64,000 nucleotides of DNA from AP-15 sp963702685 (GCA_963702685.1 CAVPDQ010000006.1:124001-188000); one strand, 5' to 3'. Numbered from the stretch's first letter, positions 16,243 to 25,486 are shown. Numbers and translations are program-made. Notes: generated from the sequence alone by a model not told the origin.

Positions 16243-17364
16243 ATGACCGGCGCGATCACCCCGATCACGATGCCGAAATGGGGCTTGACGATGACCGAGG
16301 GGAAGGTCGTCGGCTGGCTCAAGGAAGCAGGCCAGGCCTTTGCCGAGGGCGAGGAAATCCTCGAAATCGAAACGACCAAGATCACCAATACCCTCGAAGC
16401 GCCCGAGGCCGGCACCATCAGGCGCATCGTGGCGCCGGCCGGGGCGACGATGCCGGTCGGCGCGCTGCTGGCGGTGGCGGCACCACCCGAGGTGGCAGAG
16501 GCCGAGATCGAGGCCTTTGTCGCCGAATTCGCCGCAACCGCACCCGCCGCCGCCGAGACCGCACCCGAAGAACCGGCGCCGCGCGAGATCGACGCGGCCG
16601 GGCGCCGCCTGCGTTGTCTCGAACGCGGCGAAGGCGGCGTTCCGGTATTGATGATCCACGGGTTTGGCGGCGATTTGAACACCTGGATGTTCATCCAACC
16701 GGCACTGGCCGAGGGCCGGCGCACGGTCGCCTTCGACCTGCCGGGACATGGCGGCTCGACGAAGGAGGTCGGCGCCGGCGATCCCGAAGCGATGGCCGAT
16801 GCCGTCGATGCGGCCCGCGCGGCGCTCGGCATCGGGCGGGCGCATCTCGTCGGGCATTCGCTGGGGGGTGCGGTCGCGGCACTCGCCGCATTGCGCCATC
16901 CGGAAGAGACGGCGAGCCTGACGCTGATCGCCAGCGCCGGGCTGGGGGTCGAGATCAATTCCGGCTTTATCGACGGCTTTATCCGGGCGGGGCGCCGGCG
17001 CGAGGCGGTCGAGGTGCTCGGAGAGCTGGTTCGCGATCCGGCGCTGGTCAGCCGGGCAATGGTCGAGGAGGTGCTGCGCTACAAACGGCTCGACGGCGTC
17101 ACCGCCGCGCTGACCACGATTGCCGGCGCCTGGTTCGGCGGCGGGCGGCAGCTCTTTGATTTGCGCCCGCTTCTGGCCGAGCTGACGATGCCGGTGCAGC
17201 TCCTCTGGGGCCGCGACGACCGGATCATCCCGGTCGCCCATGCCGAGGCTTTGGCCGCGCGCTTTCCCACACAGATCCTCGACGACACCGGTCATTTGCC
17301 GCATCTCGAACGGGCCGGCGATATCGGCCGCCTCGTTGGCGGGTTTATCGACCGGTCGCATTGA
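16243..17364 (+). CDS. Lipoyl domain-alpha/beta hydrolase fusion (acetoin dehydrogenase E2-like, AcoC)
   Basis: A 373-residue two-domain protein. Residues 1-80 are a biotinyl/lipoyl domain (MPKWGLTMTEGKV, lipoyl Lys46 in IETTKITNT); a Pro/Ala/Glu-rich linker follows; residues from about 115 are an alpha/beta hydrolase with the oxyanion HGFGG, nucleophile elbow VGHSLGG, Asp in WGRDDRIIP and His in DTGHLPHLE. This is the architecture of AcoC-type acetoin dehydrogenase E2. The E1 alpha/beta and E3 genes normally found with it are absent here, so its complex partners are unknown. GGAGG precedes ATG 16243. Confidence 0.88.
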   Translation: MTGAITPITMPKWGLTMTEGKVVGWLKEAGQAFAEGEEILEIETTKITNTLEAPEAGTIRRIVAPAGATMPVGALLAVAAPPEVAEAEIEAFVAEFAATAPAAAETAPEEPAPREIDAAGRRLRCLERGEGGVPVLMIHGFGGDLNTWMFIQPALAEGRRTVAFDLPGHGGSTKEVGAGDPEAMADAVDAARAALGIGRAHLVGHSLGGAVAALAALRHPEETASLTLIASAGLGVEINSGFIDGFIRAGRRREAVEVLGELVRDPALVSRAMVEEVLRYKRLDGVTAALTTIAGAWFGGGRQLFDLRPLLAELTMPVQLLWGRDDRIIPVAHAEALAARFPTQILDDTGHLPHLERAGDIGRLVGGFIDRSH

Positions 17365-17379
17365 GCAAGGGAGGGACAT

Positions 17380-17898
17380 ATGCCCTTTGTCATCGCCGAT
17401 TTCCGCCATGTCGCCGACGGCTTGCAGGAGGGCCAGTTCGCCATTGGCGCGCGCAAGCGGGCGGCGAGCCTCGCCGACCTCGACCCGGTCTACCGCCAAT
17501 TGCTCGATCGCCCGATCACCCAGACCCTGGGCCTCGTCGGCCCGGACGGGCGGCCGAGCCTGACCCCGATGTGGTTCGACCATGAGGACGACAAGATCCT
17601 GGTCAACACCGCCTCGCATCGCGCCAAATGCGCATGGATTCGGCAAAGCCCGCGATTGACGAGCCTCCTCGTCAACCCGGACAACCCCTATCACTGGGTC
17701 CAGATCAAGCACACTGTCGAGCAGGAGCTGCGCGAGTGGGAGCCCGGCGGCGAATACGTTACCCGCCAGCTCGACCGGATTTGGACCAAATATACCGGCA
17801 ACCCGCCGCCCTACGGCCTGCGCGACCCGAAGATCGACGAAAAGCGGGTATTGTTCGTCTGCCGGATCGACCGCATCGCCACCTTCGGCAAGCCCTAG
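17380..17898 (+). CDS. PPOX class flavin/F420-dependent oxidoreductase-like protein
   Basis: A 172-residue split beta-barrel protein of the pyridoxamine 5'-phosphate oxidase-like fold. The core strands TLGLVGPDGRPSLTPMWFDH and ILVNTASHRAKCAWI are typical. It carries a long C-terminal extension with an IWTKYTGNPPPYG segment. The cofactor (FMN, F420 or heme) is not determinable. It begins 15 bases after the lipoyl-hydrolase stop with a GGAGG-like site and is likely co-transcribed. Confidence 0.85.
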   Translation: MPFVIADFRHVADGLQEGQFAIGARKRAASLADLDPVYRQLLDRPITQTLGLVGPDGRPSLTPMWFDHEDDKILVNTASHRAKCAWIRQSPRLTSLLVNPDNPYHWVQIKHTVEQELREWEPGGEYVTRQLDRIWTKYTGNPPPYGLRDPKIDEKRVLFVCRIDRIATFGKP

Positions 17899-17947
17899 CC
17901 TGGTTTTCAGTCGGATGGCATCGGCCGGAGCCGCCCCCTCCCCTTCC

Positions 17948-17968
17948 CTCCCCCGACGCCGGGGGGAG
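17948..17968. repeat. GC-rich hairpin CTCCCCCG...CGGGGGGAG
   Basis: A short stable inverted repeat about 50 bases after the PPOX gene, preceded by CCCTCCCCTTCC and followed by AGGGTTGAG. A similar unit lies at 57741-57764, so it looks like a dispersed intergenic repeat that may serve as a terminator. Confidence 0.6.
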
Positions 17969-18012
17969 AGGGTTGAGAAAATTGCTGTAGATCGCGGGAC
18001 TGCCGCACGCCG

Positions 18013-18756
18013 ATGCAGTGGGATGATGCCGGGTTTGTCGTGGCGGTGCGCCGGCATGGCGAGAGTGCGGTCATCGTCGAGCTGTTGACCCGCGAGCACG
18101 GGCGGCATTTGGGGCTGGTGCGCGGCGGGCAGTCGCCAAAGGCGCGGGCGGCGCTGCAGCCGGGGAACGAGGTCTGGGCGCTGTGGCGCGGGCGGCTCTC
18201 GGAGCAGCTTGGCAGCTTCGCTTGCGAATTGGTGCGGGCCCACCCGGCGCGGCTGCTCGACGACCCCGACCGGCTCGCCGCGCTCGCGGCGGCGGCCTCG
18301 CTGGTGGCCGCGTGCCTGCCCGAGCGCGAGCCGCACGCCGATGTCTTTGCCGGGTTCGCCGTGCTCCTCGAAGCCCTCGATTCGGCCCAGGACTGGCCGC
18401 TTTATTATGTACGCTGGGAATGCGGGCTCCTTTCGGCGCTGGGCTTCGGCCTCGATCTCTCCCGTTGCGCGGTGACCGGCGCGACCGATGGCCTCGCTTA
18501 CGTATCGCCCCGCACCGGCCGCGCGGTGTCGCGCGAGGCCGGCCGGCCCTACCATGACAAGCTGTTGCCGCTGCCCGAATTTTTGTGGCGGGCGGCGGCG
18601 GCCGACAGCTCTCAGATCGCGCAGGGCCTGCGTCTGGCCGAGCACTTTCTGCAGCACCACGTCCTGCTGCCGCACGGCCGCCCCATGCCGCCGGCGCGGG
18701 CGCGCCTCGCCCAGCGGATGCGGCAGAGGGCAGCGGCTGATAGGTTGACCGGCTGA
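18013..18756 (+). CDS. recO: DNA repair protein RecO
   Basis: A 247-residue recombination mediator that works with RecR (and RecF) to load RecA on gapped DNA. The N-terminal OB fold is visible (DDAGFVVAVRRHGESAVIVE, TREHGRHLGLVRGG, LQPGNEVWALWRGRL), followed by the helical domain with YYVRWECGLLSALGFGLDLSRCAVTG. The usual C-terminal zinc site is incomplete. The gene starts at ATG 18013 and precedes parC by 21 bases, an operon order common in alphaproteobacteria. Confidence 0.93.
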   Translation: MQWDDAGFVVAVRRHGESAVIVELLTREHGRHLGLVRGGQSPKARAALQPGNEVWALWRGRLSEQLGSFACELVRAHPARLLDDPDRLAALAAAASLVAACLPEREPHADVFAGFAVLLEALDSAQDWPLYYVRWECGLLSALGFGLDLSRCAVTGATDGLAYVSPRTGRAVSREAGRPYHDKLLPLPEFLWRAAAADSSQIAQGLRLAEHFLQHHVLLPHGRPMPPARARLAQRMRQRAAADRLTG

Positions 18757-18777
18757 GCCCTCCGAGGTGATTGGCCG

Positions 18778-21006
18778 ATGGCCGTGACGAGTCTTGCCGG
18801 TGAGATCCGCGACGTCGATTTTGCCGATGCGCTCGGCGAGCGCTATCTCTCCTATGCGCTCTCGACGATCATGTCGCGCTCGCTGCCCGATGTGCGCGAC
18901 GGGCTGAAGCCGGTGCACCGGCGCATCCTGCATGCGATGCACGAGCTGCGCCTCGACCCGGCCTCGGGCTACAAAAAATGCGCCCGCGTCGTCGGCGACG
19001 TGATCGGCAAGTTTCACCCGCATGGCGAGCTCGCGGTCTATGACGCGCTGGTCCGGCTCGCCCAGGATTTCTCGCAGCGCTACCCGTTGGTCGACGGCCA
19101 GGGCAATTTCGGCAATATCGACGGCGATAACGCCGCGGCGATGCGCTACACCGAAAGCCGCCTCTCGGCGGTGGCGCAGGCGATGCTCGACGGCATCGAC
19201 GAGGATGCGGTCGATTTTCGCGCCACCTATGACGGCGAGGACCGCGAGCCGCTGGTGTTGCCGGCGCGCTTTCCGAACCTCCTGGCAAATGGTGCCGCGG
19301 GGATCGCCGTCGGCATGGCAACCAGCATCCCGCCGCACAATGCCGGCGAGCTGTGCGCGGCCTTGCTGCATCTGATCGACGAGCCGGCTTGCCCGATCGA
19401 GGCCCTCGCTGCGCATATTCGCGGCCCCGATTTCCCGACCGGCGGCGTGCTGGTCGAGCCGGCCGAGGCAATCTGCGCGGCCTATCAGACGGGCCGCGGC
19501 AGCTTTCGGCTGCGGGCACGCTGGGACAAGGAAACGCTCGGCCACGGCGCCTACCGCATCATCGTCACCGAGATGCCCTATCAGGTGCCAAAGGGCCGGC
19601 TCGTTGAAAAGATCGCGGGGCTGCTCGAAGACAAAAAGCTGCCGCTCCTCGCCGATGTGCGCGACGAATCGACCGAGGATGTCCGCCTCGTCCTCGAGCC
19701 GAAGACCCGCAATGTCGATGCCGAGATGCTGATGGAGCAGCTCTTTCGGCTGACCGAGCTCGAAGTGCGGGTGCCGCTCAATCTGAATGTCCTCGACGCC
19801 GACGGCGTGCCGCGGGTGATGAGCTTGAAAGAGGCATTGCAGGCCTTTCTCGACCATCGCCGCGAGGTTTTGCAGCGCCGCAGCCGCCATCGTCTGGAGG
19901 CGGTCGCGCACCGCATCGAGGTCCTGAAGGGCCAGATCATTGTCTATCTCAACCTCGACGAGGTGATCCGGATCATCCGCGAGGCCGACGACCCGAAGGC
20001 GGCGATGATCGCCCGCTGGGAGCTGAGCGACGCTCAGGCCGAAGCGATCCTCAACATGCGGCTGCGCGCGTTGCGCCGGCTCGAAGAGATCGCGATCCGC
20101 AAGGAGCTGGAAACGCTGTCCGCGGAGGAAGCCGGGTTGACCCGGCTGTTGGCGAGCGAGCACCGGCAGTGGCGCGTCTTGGCAAAAGAGATCGGCGAAA
20201 CCGCCGCAGAGTTCGGCGGCGACACGCCGCTCGGCCGCCGCCGCACCACCCTCGGCGACGCGCCGGCGCCGATCGAGCTGCCCGCCGCCGCGATGGTCGA
20301 GCGCGAGCCGGTGACCGTGCTGTGCTCGGCCAAGGGCTGGGTGCGGGCGGTCAAGGGCCACAATGGCTCGGCCGCCGAGCAGAAATACAAGGAGGGCGAC
20401 GGGCCGCGCTTTGCGCTGGCGGCCGAGACCACCGACCGGCTGATCGTGTTCGCCACCAACGGCCGGTTCTACACGATCGGCATCGACCGATTGCCGGGCG
20501 GGCGCAGCCAGGGCGAGCCGCTGCGGCTGATGGTCGATCTGCCCAACGAGCATGATGTCGTCGCGATGTTCCCCTATCGCCCGGGCATGGAGCTGTTGGT
20601 CGCGGCCAGCGACGGGCGCGGCTTTGTCGTCGATGGCGAGGAGGCTGTGGCGCAGACCCGCGCCGGCAAGCAGGTGCTGACCCCGGCCGAGGGCGCGGTT
20701 GCGCGAATTTGCGTTCAGGCCGAGGGCGGAGACGCCGTAGCCATTGTCGGCGACAACCGCAGGATGGTGGTGCTCAAGCTCGACGACATCCCGCTGATGA
20801 CCCGCGGGCGCGGCGTGATCCTGCAGCGCTACAAGACGGGCGGCCTCGCCGACGCCAAGGTGTTCCGCCTCGCCGACGGCCTTTCCTGGCGCCAAGGCGA
20901 GAGCCGCACCCGCACCGAGACCGACCTTGCGCCTTGGCGCGGCGCGCGCGGCGCTGCCGGCCACGTCGTCCCCGCCGGCTTCCCCCGAACAAACAAGTTC
21001 GGGTGA
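18778..21006 (+). CDS. parC: DNA topoisomerase IV subunit A
   Basis: A 742-residue type IIA topoisomerase subunit that cuts DNA and, with ParE, decatenates daughter chromosomes. The catalytic Tyr124 lies in AAAMRYTESRLS, and GKFHPHGELAVYDALV and YPLVDGQGNFGNIDGDN are in the breakage-reunion domain. The C-terminal pinwheel is short, as expected for ParC, and lacks a GyrA box. The position equivalent to E. coli ParC Ser80 is Leu85 (HPHG-E-L). It ends near 21006 with a basic tail. The partner parE is not in the window. Confidence 0.95.
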   Translation: MAVTSLAGEIRDVDFADALGERYLSYALSTIMSRSLPDVRDGLKPVHRRILHAMHELRLDPASGYKKCARVVGDVIGKFHPHGELAVYDALVRLAQDFSQRYPLVDGQGNFGNIDGDNAAAMRYTESRLSAVAQAMLDGIDEDAVDFRATYDGEDREPLVLPARFPNLLANGAAGIAVGMATSIPPHNAGELCAALLHLIDEPACPIEALAAHIRGPDFPTGGVLVEPAEAICAAYQTGRGSFRLRARWDKETLGHGAYRIIVTEMPYQVPKGRLVEKIAGLLEDKKLPLLADVRDESTEDVRLVLEPKTRNVDAEMLMEQLFRLTELEVRVPLNLNVLDADGVPRVMSLKEALQAFLDHRREVLQRRSRHRLEAVAHRIEVLKGQIIVYLNLDEVIRIIREADDPKAAMIARWELSDAQAEAILNMRLRALRRLEEIAIRKELETLSAEEAGLTRLLASEHRQWRVLAKEIGETAAEFGGDTPLGRRRTTLGDAPAPIELPAAAMVEREPVTVLCSAKGWVRAVKGHNGSAAEQKYKEGDGPRFALAAETTDRLIVFATNGRFYTIGIDRLPGGRSQGEPLRLMVDLPNEHDVVAMFPYRPGMELLVAASDGRGFVVDGEEAVAQTRAGKQVLTPAEGAVARICVQAEGGDAVAIVGDNRRMVVLKLDDIPLMTRGRGVILQRYKTGGLADAKVFRLADGLSWRQGESRTRTETDLAPWRGARGAAGHVVPAGFPRTNKFG

Positions 21007-21057
21007 GGATTGCCCGGACCCACTCTTTTGCGGGCAACGTTCTTGTTTTCAATAGCC

Positions 21058-21103
21058 GGGGGCGGCGGACGCCGCTTCGCTTTCTCGATCTCCGCCGCCG
21101 CCC
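21058..21103. terminator. Possible bidirectional terminator hairpin between parC and the Do-type protease gene
   Basis: GGGCGGCGGA pairs with TCCGCCGCCGCCC across a loop of about 20 bases that itself holds GCCGCTTCGC. It lies between two convergent genes. There is no long T run, only TGATTTAGTTT afterwards, so efficient intrinsic termination is uncertain. Confidence 0.4.
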
Positions 21104-21142
21104 GTGATTTAGTTTAGTCTGAGGGCTTCACTCCGCTGCTCG

Positions 21143-22675
21143 TCAGCCGTTGCCGCCATTCCCCTCGATCGAAAGGCCGACGAATTCGGTGGTGCCGCCG
21201 CGGTTCAGGAGCAACAGGACGTTGCCCTGCGCGGCGGCTTTTTTCAGTGCCGCGGCGGCTTCAGCGGGCGCGGCCGCCGGCTGACGGTCGATGGAGACGA
21301 TGACGTCCCCGGGTTGGAGGCCGAGCGCCTGGGTCGGGCTATTTGCCGCGACACGCAGCACGACGACCCCGCTCACATCCGCGCCGATCTTCAGCTGCCG
21401 GCGGATTTGCGGCGTCAGCGAGCCGAGCTCGAGCCCGAGCGCCGCAGCGGTGGCGGAGGGCGCTCCGGTTTCCGCCGCCGCGGTCTGGTGCTCCGGCATG
21501 GCCCCGATATCGGCGGTGAGCGTGCGGGTCTTGCCGTCGCGATCGATGGTCAGGTCGAGCTTGCTGCCGATCGGCTCGTCGGCGACAAGGCGCGGCAGAT
21601 CATGCACATGGCCGATCGCGTGGCCGCCGGCGGCGGTAATCACGTCGCCTGCTTTAAGGCCGGCCTTGGCCGCGGGGCTGTCGGGCACCACCGAGGCGAC
21701 CAACGCGCCATTTGTCTGGCCGTGGTCGAGGCCGAGGCTTTTGGCGATCGGCGGCGTGACGCTTTGGATCGCCACGCCGAGCCAGCCCCAATCGACCTTG
21801 CCGTGCGCTTTCAGCTCGGCAACAACGTGCTTGGCAATGTTCGAAGGCACCGCAAACCCGATCCCGACCGAGCCGCCCGAGGGCGAATAGATCGCGGTGT
21901 TGATGCCGATCACCTGGCCGGAGAGATCGAAGGTGGGGCCGCCGGAATTGCCGCGGTTGATCGGCGCGTCGATCTGCAGGAAATCGTCGTAGGGCCCCTC
22001 GTCGATATTGCGCCCGAGGGCCGAAACGATGCCTGCCGTCACCGTGCCGCCGAGGCCGAACGGGTTGCCAACCGCGACGACCCAGTCGCCGACCTTGACG
22101 TCGTCGCTATTGCCCCAGGCGACAAAGGGCAGTTGCTTGTCGGCCTTGATTTTGACCAGCGCCAGATCGGTCTTCTGGTCGCGGCCGACGACCTTGGCCG
22201 GGTGCCGGCTGCCGTCCTGAAAGATGATTGTAACCTTGGTCGCGTTGGCGACGACATGGTTGTTGGTGACGATGTCGCCCTGCGGGTCGATGATAAAGCC
22301 CGAGCCGAGTGCCGTTATCTGCTGTGCCGGGTTCGGGCTCGGATTTTCAAAGAAGCGCCGCATGAACTGATCGAACGGGGTGCCGCCGGGAATGGCCGGC
22401 GCCACCTCGCTGGTGCCTTCGCCTTCCTGCTGCAGCGCCGCTTGCTCGGACAATTGGACCGAGATGTTGACGACCGCCGGCAATACCCGATGCGCCAGCG
22501 GCGCCAGGCTCGGCAGCGCGATCGGCCCGGCATTTTGCGCCTCGCGGCTCAGATTGCGGCCCGCCGGCGAAGCGGCGGGATTCGGTGATGTCTGCGCACC
22601 GCACACCACCGGAGCCAAAACCAATGCCGCGCCGGCGGCGCCCGCCGCTATCGCCCGTAAACGATTGAAGCTCAT
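21143..22675 (-). CDS. Do/DegP-family periplasmic serine protease
   Basis: A 510-residue HtrA-type protease and chaperone of the periplasm. A signal peptide is visible (LRAIAAGAAGAALVLAPVVCG). The catalytic triad is His (VTNNHVVANA), Asp (KTDLALVKI) and Ser (NRGNSGGPTFDL). Two PDZ domains follow, seen as SPAAKAGLKAGDVITAAGG and SPTQALGLQPGDVIVSIDR. It degrades or refolds damaged envelope proteins. It is transcribed divergently from the hydroxylase gene, and no sigma-E-like promoter was recognised in the 130-base gap. Confidence 0.93.
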   Translation of the reverse strand: MSFNRLRAIAAGAAGAALVLAPVVCGAQTSPNPAASPAGRNLSREAQNAGPIALPSLAPLAHRVLPAVVNISVQLSEQAALQQEGEGTSEVAPAIPGGTPFDQFMRRFFENPSPNPAQQITALGSGFIIDPQGDIVTNNHVVANATKVTIIFQDGSRHPAKVVGRDQKTDLALVKIKADKQLPFVAWGNSDDVKVGDWVVAVGNPFGLGGTVTAGIVSALGRNIDEGPYDDFLQIDAPINRGNSGGPTFDLSGQVIGINTAIYSPSGGSVGIGFAVPSNIAKHVVAELKAHGKVDWGWLGVAIQSVTPPIAKSLGLDHGQTNGALVASVVPDSPAAKAGLKAGDVITAAGGHAIGHVHDLPRLVADEPIGSKLDLTIDRDGKTRTLTADIGAMPEHQTAAAETGAPSATAAALGLELGSLTPQIRRQLKIGADVSGVVVLRVAANSPTQALGLQPGDVIVSIDRQPAAAPAEAAAALKKAAAQGNVLLLLNRGGTTEFVGLSIEGNGGNG

Positions 22676-22770
22676 CTCAGATCACCGCGATCGTAATTTC
22701 GGCCGCGCCACGGCCCTCGACCAGTGATCGCATCGCGGCGGATGAAGGTTCCGCGCAGGGAGCTTGATCG

Positions 22771-22799
22771 TTGACGCGTTCACAGGAACGCCTTACAGA
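22771..22799 (+). promoter_or_regulatory. Promoter with palindromic operator before the HTH-hydroxylase gene
   Basis: TTGACG (22771-22776), a 17-base spacer and TACAGA (22794-22799) form a plausible sigma-70 promoter. The spacer holds an inverted repeat GCGTTC-ACAG-GAACGC (22776-22791). The predicted transcription start, about seven bases after the -10 box, coincides with ATG 22806, so the message may be leaderless. Confidence 0.45.
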
Positions 22800-22805
22800 A
22801 ACGTG

Positions 22806-24566
22806 ATGGCTGAGCAAGCAATGCTTACAGAGGCAGTCAAGGCGGCCGGCGGCACCGCGGCGCTGGCGCGGGCGATCGGCACGACGCCGCAGGCGGTCTC
22901 GCAATGGCGGCGGGTGCCGGCAGCGCGGGTGATCGAGGTCGAGGCGGCGAGCGGGATCAGCCGGGAGCGGCTGCGCCCGGATCTCTATCCGGGCCGGCTG
23001 GGCGGTGGAACAGGCAGCGGAGACACAGGCATGAGGCCGGAGCAAAAAATCCGCGGCGAAACGCCGCGCCCGTTTACCGGGGCCGAATATATCGAGAGCC
23101 TGAAGGATGGGCGCGAGGTCTATATCGACGGCGAGCGGGTCGCCGATGTCGCCAGTCACCCGGCTTTTCGCAATTCGGTGCGGTCGATCGCCCGGCTCTA
23201 CGATGCGCTGCACGATCCGGCGACGAAAGAGGTGCTTACTTCACCGACCGATACCGGCTCTGGCGGGTTTACGCACAAATATTTCCGGGTGGCGCGCTCG
23301 CGCGAGGAGCTCGTTGCCCAGCAACGGGCGATCGCCGAATGGTCGCGCCTGACCTATGGCTGGATGGGCCGCACGCCCGATTACAAAGCGTCATTGATGA
23401 ACACGCTCGGCGCCAATGCCGAATATTACGGTCAATTTGCTCAAAACGCGCGCAGCTGGTACCGACGGGTGCAGGAGAACGTGCTGTTCATGAACCACGC
23501 GATCGTCAACCCGCCGGTCGATCGCGGCCGTCCGACCAGCGAGGTCAAGGACGTCTATGTGACGATCGAGCGCGAGAGCGACGCCGGGGTCGTCGTCTCG
23601 GGGGCGAAGGTGGTGGCGACCGCGGCGGCGATCACGCACTATAATTTTCTCGGCCAGAACGCTGCCACCGCCACCGCCGACCCGGACCTCGCGATCATGT
23701 TCATCCTGCCGATGGACGCGCCGGGGGTAAAGCTGATCTGCCGCAATTCCTACGAGCGGATCGGCGCCGCTCTGGGATCGCCATTCGATTACCCGCTTTC
23801 TTCGCGTTTTGATGAAAACGATGCGATCTTTATCTTGGACAAAGTGCTGATCCCTTGGGAGAACATTCTTGTCCACCGCGACACCGAAAAGATCCTGAGC
23901 TTTTACCCGCGCTCGGGCTTTTTGAACGGGTTCTGCTTTCAGGGGTGCACCCGGTTTGCGGTAAAGCTCGACTTTATTTGCGGGCTGGTGGCGAAAGCGC
24001 TCCACGCGACCGGCGGCGACGAATTCCGCGGCAACCAGGCGATGCTCGGCGAGATCGTCTCATGGCGCAACCTGTTCTGGTCGTTGTCGAACGCGATGGC
24101 GACCAACCCGCAGCCTTGGGTCGGCGACGCTCTGCTGCCCAATCTGGAGGCCGGCCTTTCCTATCGCGTCTTCGCCCCCGACGCCTATTCGAAAATCAAG
24201 GAGATCATCGACAAGATCGTCGCCTCGGCGCTGATCTACTTGCCGTCTTCGGTCAAGGACTTCGCCAATCCGGCGATCGACCCGTATCTGCGGCGCTATG
24301 TGCGCGGCTCGAACGGCATCGGCTATAAGGAGCGCATCAAGCTGATGAAGCTCTTGTGGGACGCGGTCGGCACCGAGTTCGGCGGCCGGCACGAGCTCTA
24401 TGAGCGCAACTACGCCGGCAATCACGAGGATATCCGGATCCAGGCGCTGACCGGCGCCCGCCGCAACGGCACGATGGACGGCATGACCGCGCTCGTCGAC
24501 CGCTGCATGGCGGAATACGACGAGCGGGGCTGGACCGGCGGCACCTGGCTCGACGCGGAGCCGTGA
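22806..24566 (+). CDS. YdaS/Cro-like HTH domain fused to HpaB-family 4-hydroxyphenylacetate 3-hydroxylase
   Basis: One open frame of 586 residues. Residues 6-62 are a small helix-turn-helix domain (AVKAAGGTAALARAIGTT, QAVSQWRRVP, RLRPDLYPG) of the YdaS/Cro type. A Gly-rich linker (GRLGGGTGSGDTG) leads to Met76, where HpaB-family proteins normally begin (MRPEQKIRGETPRPFTGAEY). The hydroxylase part is complete: DGREVYIDGERV, SPTDTGSGGFTHKYF, FMNHAIVNPPVDRGRP, ITHYNFLGQNA and GTEFGGRHELYERNYAGNHEDI. HpaB enzymes hydroxylate phenols with FADH2 from a separate reductase, which is not in the window. ATG 23031 with a weak site is an alternative start for the enzyme alone. It overlaps mepA by one base. 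Confidence 0.85.
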   Translation: MAEQAMLTEAVKAAGGTAALARAIGTTPQAVSQWRRVPAARVIEVEAASGISRERLRPDLYPGRLGGGTGSGDTGMRPEQKIRGETPRPFTGAEYIESLKDGREVYIDGERVADVASHPAFRNSVRSIARLYDALHDPATKEVLTSPTDTGSGGFTHKYFRVARSREELVAQQRAIAEWSRLTYGWMGRTPDYKASLMNTLGANAEYYGQFAQNARSWYRRVQENVLFMNHAIVNPPVDRGRPTSEVKDVYVTIERESDAGVVVSGAKVVATAAAITHYNFLGQNAATATADPDLAIMFILPMDAPGVKLICRNSYERIGAALGSPFDYPLSSRFDENDAIFILDKVLIPWENILVHRDTEKILSFYPRSGFLNGFCFQGCTRFAVKLDFICGLVAKALHATGGDEFRGNQAMLGEIVSWRNLFWSLSNAMATNPQPWVGDALLPNLEAGLSYRVFAPDAYSKIKEIIDKIVASALIYLPSSVKDFANPAIDPYLRRYVRGSNGIGYKERIKLMKLLWDAVGTEFGGRHELYERNYAGNHEDIRIQALTGARRNGTMDGMTALVDRCMAEYDERGWTGGTWLDAEP

Positions 24567-25486
24567 TGCGGCTGGCCGCCGCCTGCGCCGCGGCGCTGGC
24601 GCTGTGGGCCGGGTGCGGGACCGCTTCGGCGCAGGACAATGCGGCCGAGGAGGCGGCGCACCGGGCGGCGGTGATGGCGCGGCTGCCGGCCGAGGCGGCG
24701 CAGCTCGCCTTTGGGCGTGAGCAAAAGCCGGCGCCCGGACCGCCCGAGGCGATCGGCGCCTATATGCGCGGCTGTCTCGAAGGAGCGGTCGAATTGCCGG
24801 CCGACGGACCCGGCTGGGAGGTTATGCGCCCGTCGCGCGACCGCGCCTGGGGGCATCCCGCGCTGATCGCCTTTATCGAGCGGGTGGCGCCGCAACTGCC
24901 GGCAGAGGCCGGCTGGTCCGGGCTTTTGATCGGCGATATGGCCCAGCCGCGCGGCGGGCCGATGCTGACCGGTCATGCCTCGCACCAGATCGGGCTCGAC
25001 GCCGATATCTGGCTGACGCCGATGCCGGACCGGCGGCTGAGCCCGACCGAGCGCGACAACATGTCGGCGCTCCAGGTCGTTGCAGAGAACGGGACCGAGG
25101 TCGATCCGCACGTCTGGTCGCCAACCGATCGGCGGCTGCTGGAGACGATCGCGCGCCAGCCCGAGGTGGCGCGCATCTTTGTCAACCCGGCGATCAAGCG
25201 CGAATTGTGTCGCGAGGCCGGGTCGGACCGCGCCTGGCTCGCCAAGATCCGGCCGTGGTGGGGGCACAAGACGCATTTCCATCTGCGCCTTTCCTGCCCG
25301 CCGGGTGCGGCCGAATGTCGGGGCCAGCCGCCGCCGCCGCAGGGCGACGGCTGCGGCAAGGAGCTCGCCTGGTGGTTCACCCCGGCCGGCCGCCACCCGC
25401 CGGCGGGTCCGGCCAAGCCGCTTTTGATGCGCGACCTGCCAAAGGCTTGCGCGGCTCTCGTCGCCGTACCCCGTTCGAGCCGATAA
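24566..25486 (+). CDS. mepA: Penicillin-insensitive murein endopeptidase
   Basis: A 306-residue LAS-family (M74) zinc peptidase that cleaves D-Ala-meso-DAP cross-links in peptidoglycan. A signal peptide is present (RLAAACAAALALWAGCGTASA, with a Cys that could be a lipobox variant). The zinc motifs are HASHQIGLDADIWL and WGHKTHFHLRLSCP. Six or more Cys allow the disulfides typical of MepA. Its ATG overlaps the stop of the hydroxylase gene (TGATG), although the two functions seem unrelated. Confidence 0.93.
   Translation: MRLAAACAAALALWAGCGTASAQDNAAEEAAHRAAVMARLPAEAAQLAFGREQKPAPGPPEAIGAYMRGCLEGAVELPADGPGWEVMRPSRDRAWGHPALIAFIERVAPQLPAEAGWSGLLIGDMAQPRGGPMLTGHASHQIGLDADIWLTPMPDRRLSPTERDNMSALQVVAENGTEVDPHVWSPTDRRLLETIARQPEVARIFVNPAIKRELCREAGSDRAWLAKIRPWWGHKTHFHLRLSCPPGAAECRGQPPPPQGDGCGKELAWWFTPAGRHPPAGPAKPLLMRDLPKACAALVAVPRSSR

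Noticed and set aside
16174..20964. A 4.8 kb minus-strand open frame (1,596 codons) across several genes
   Set aside because: It is antisense to AcoC-like, PPOX, recO and parC, all clearly real, and its product is low-complexity Arg/Ala/Gly/His sequence typical of shadow frames in GC-rich DNA.
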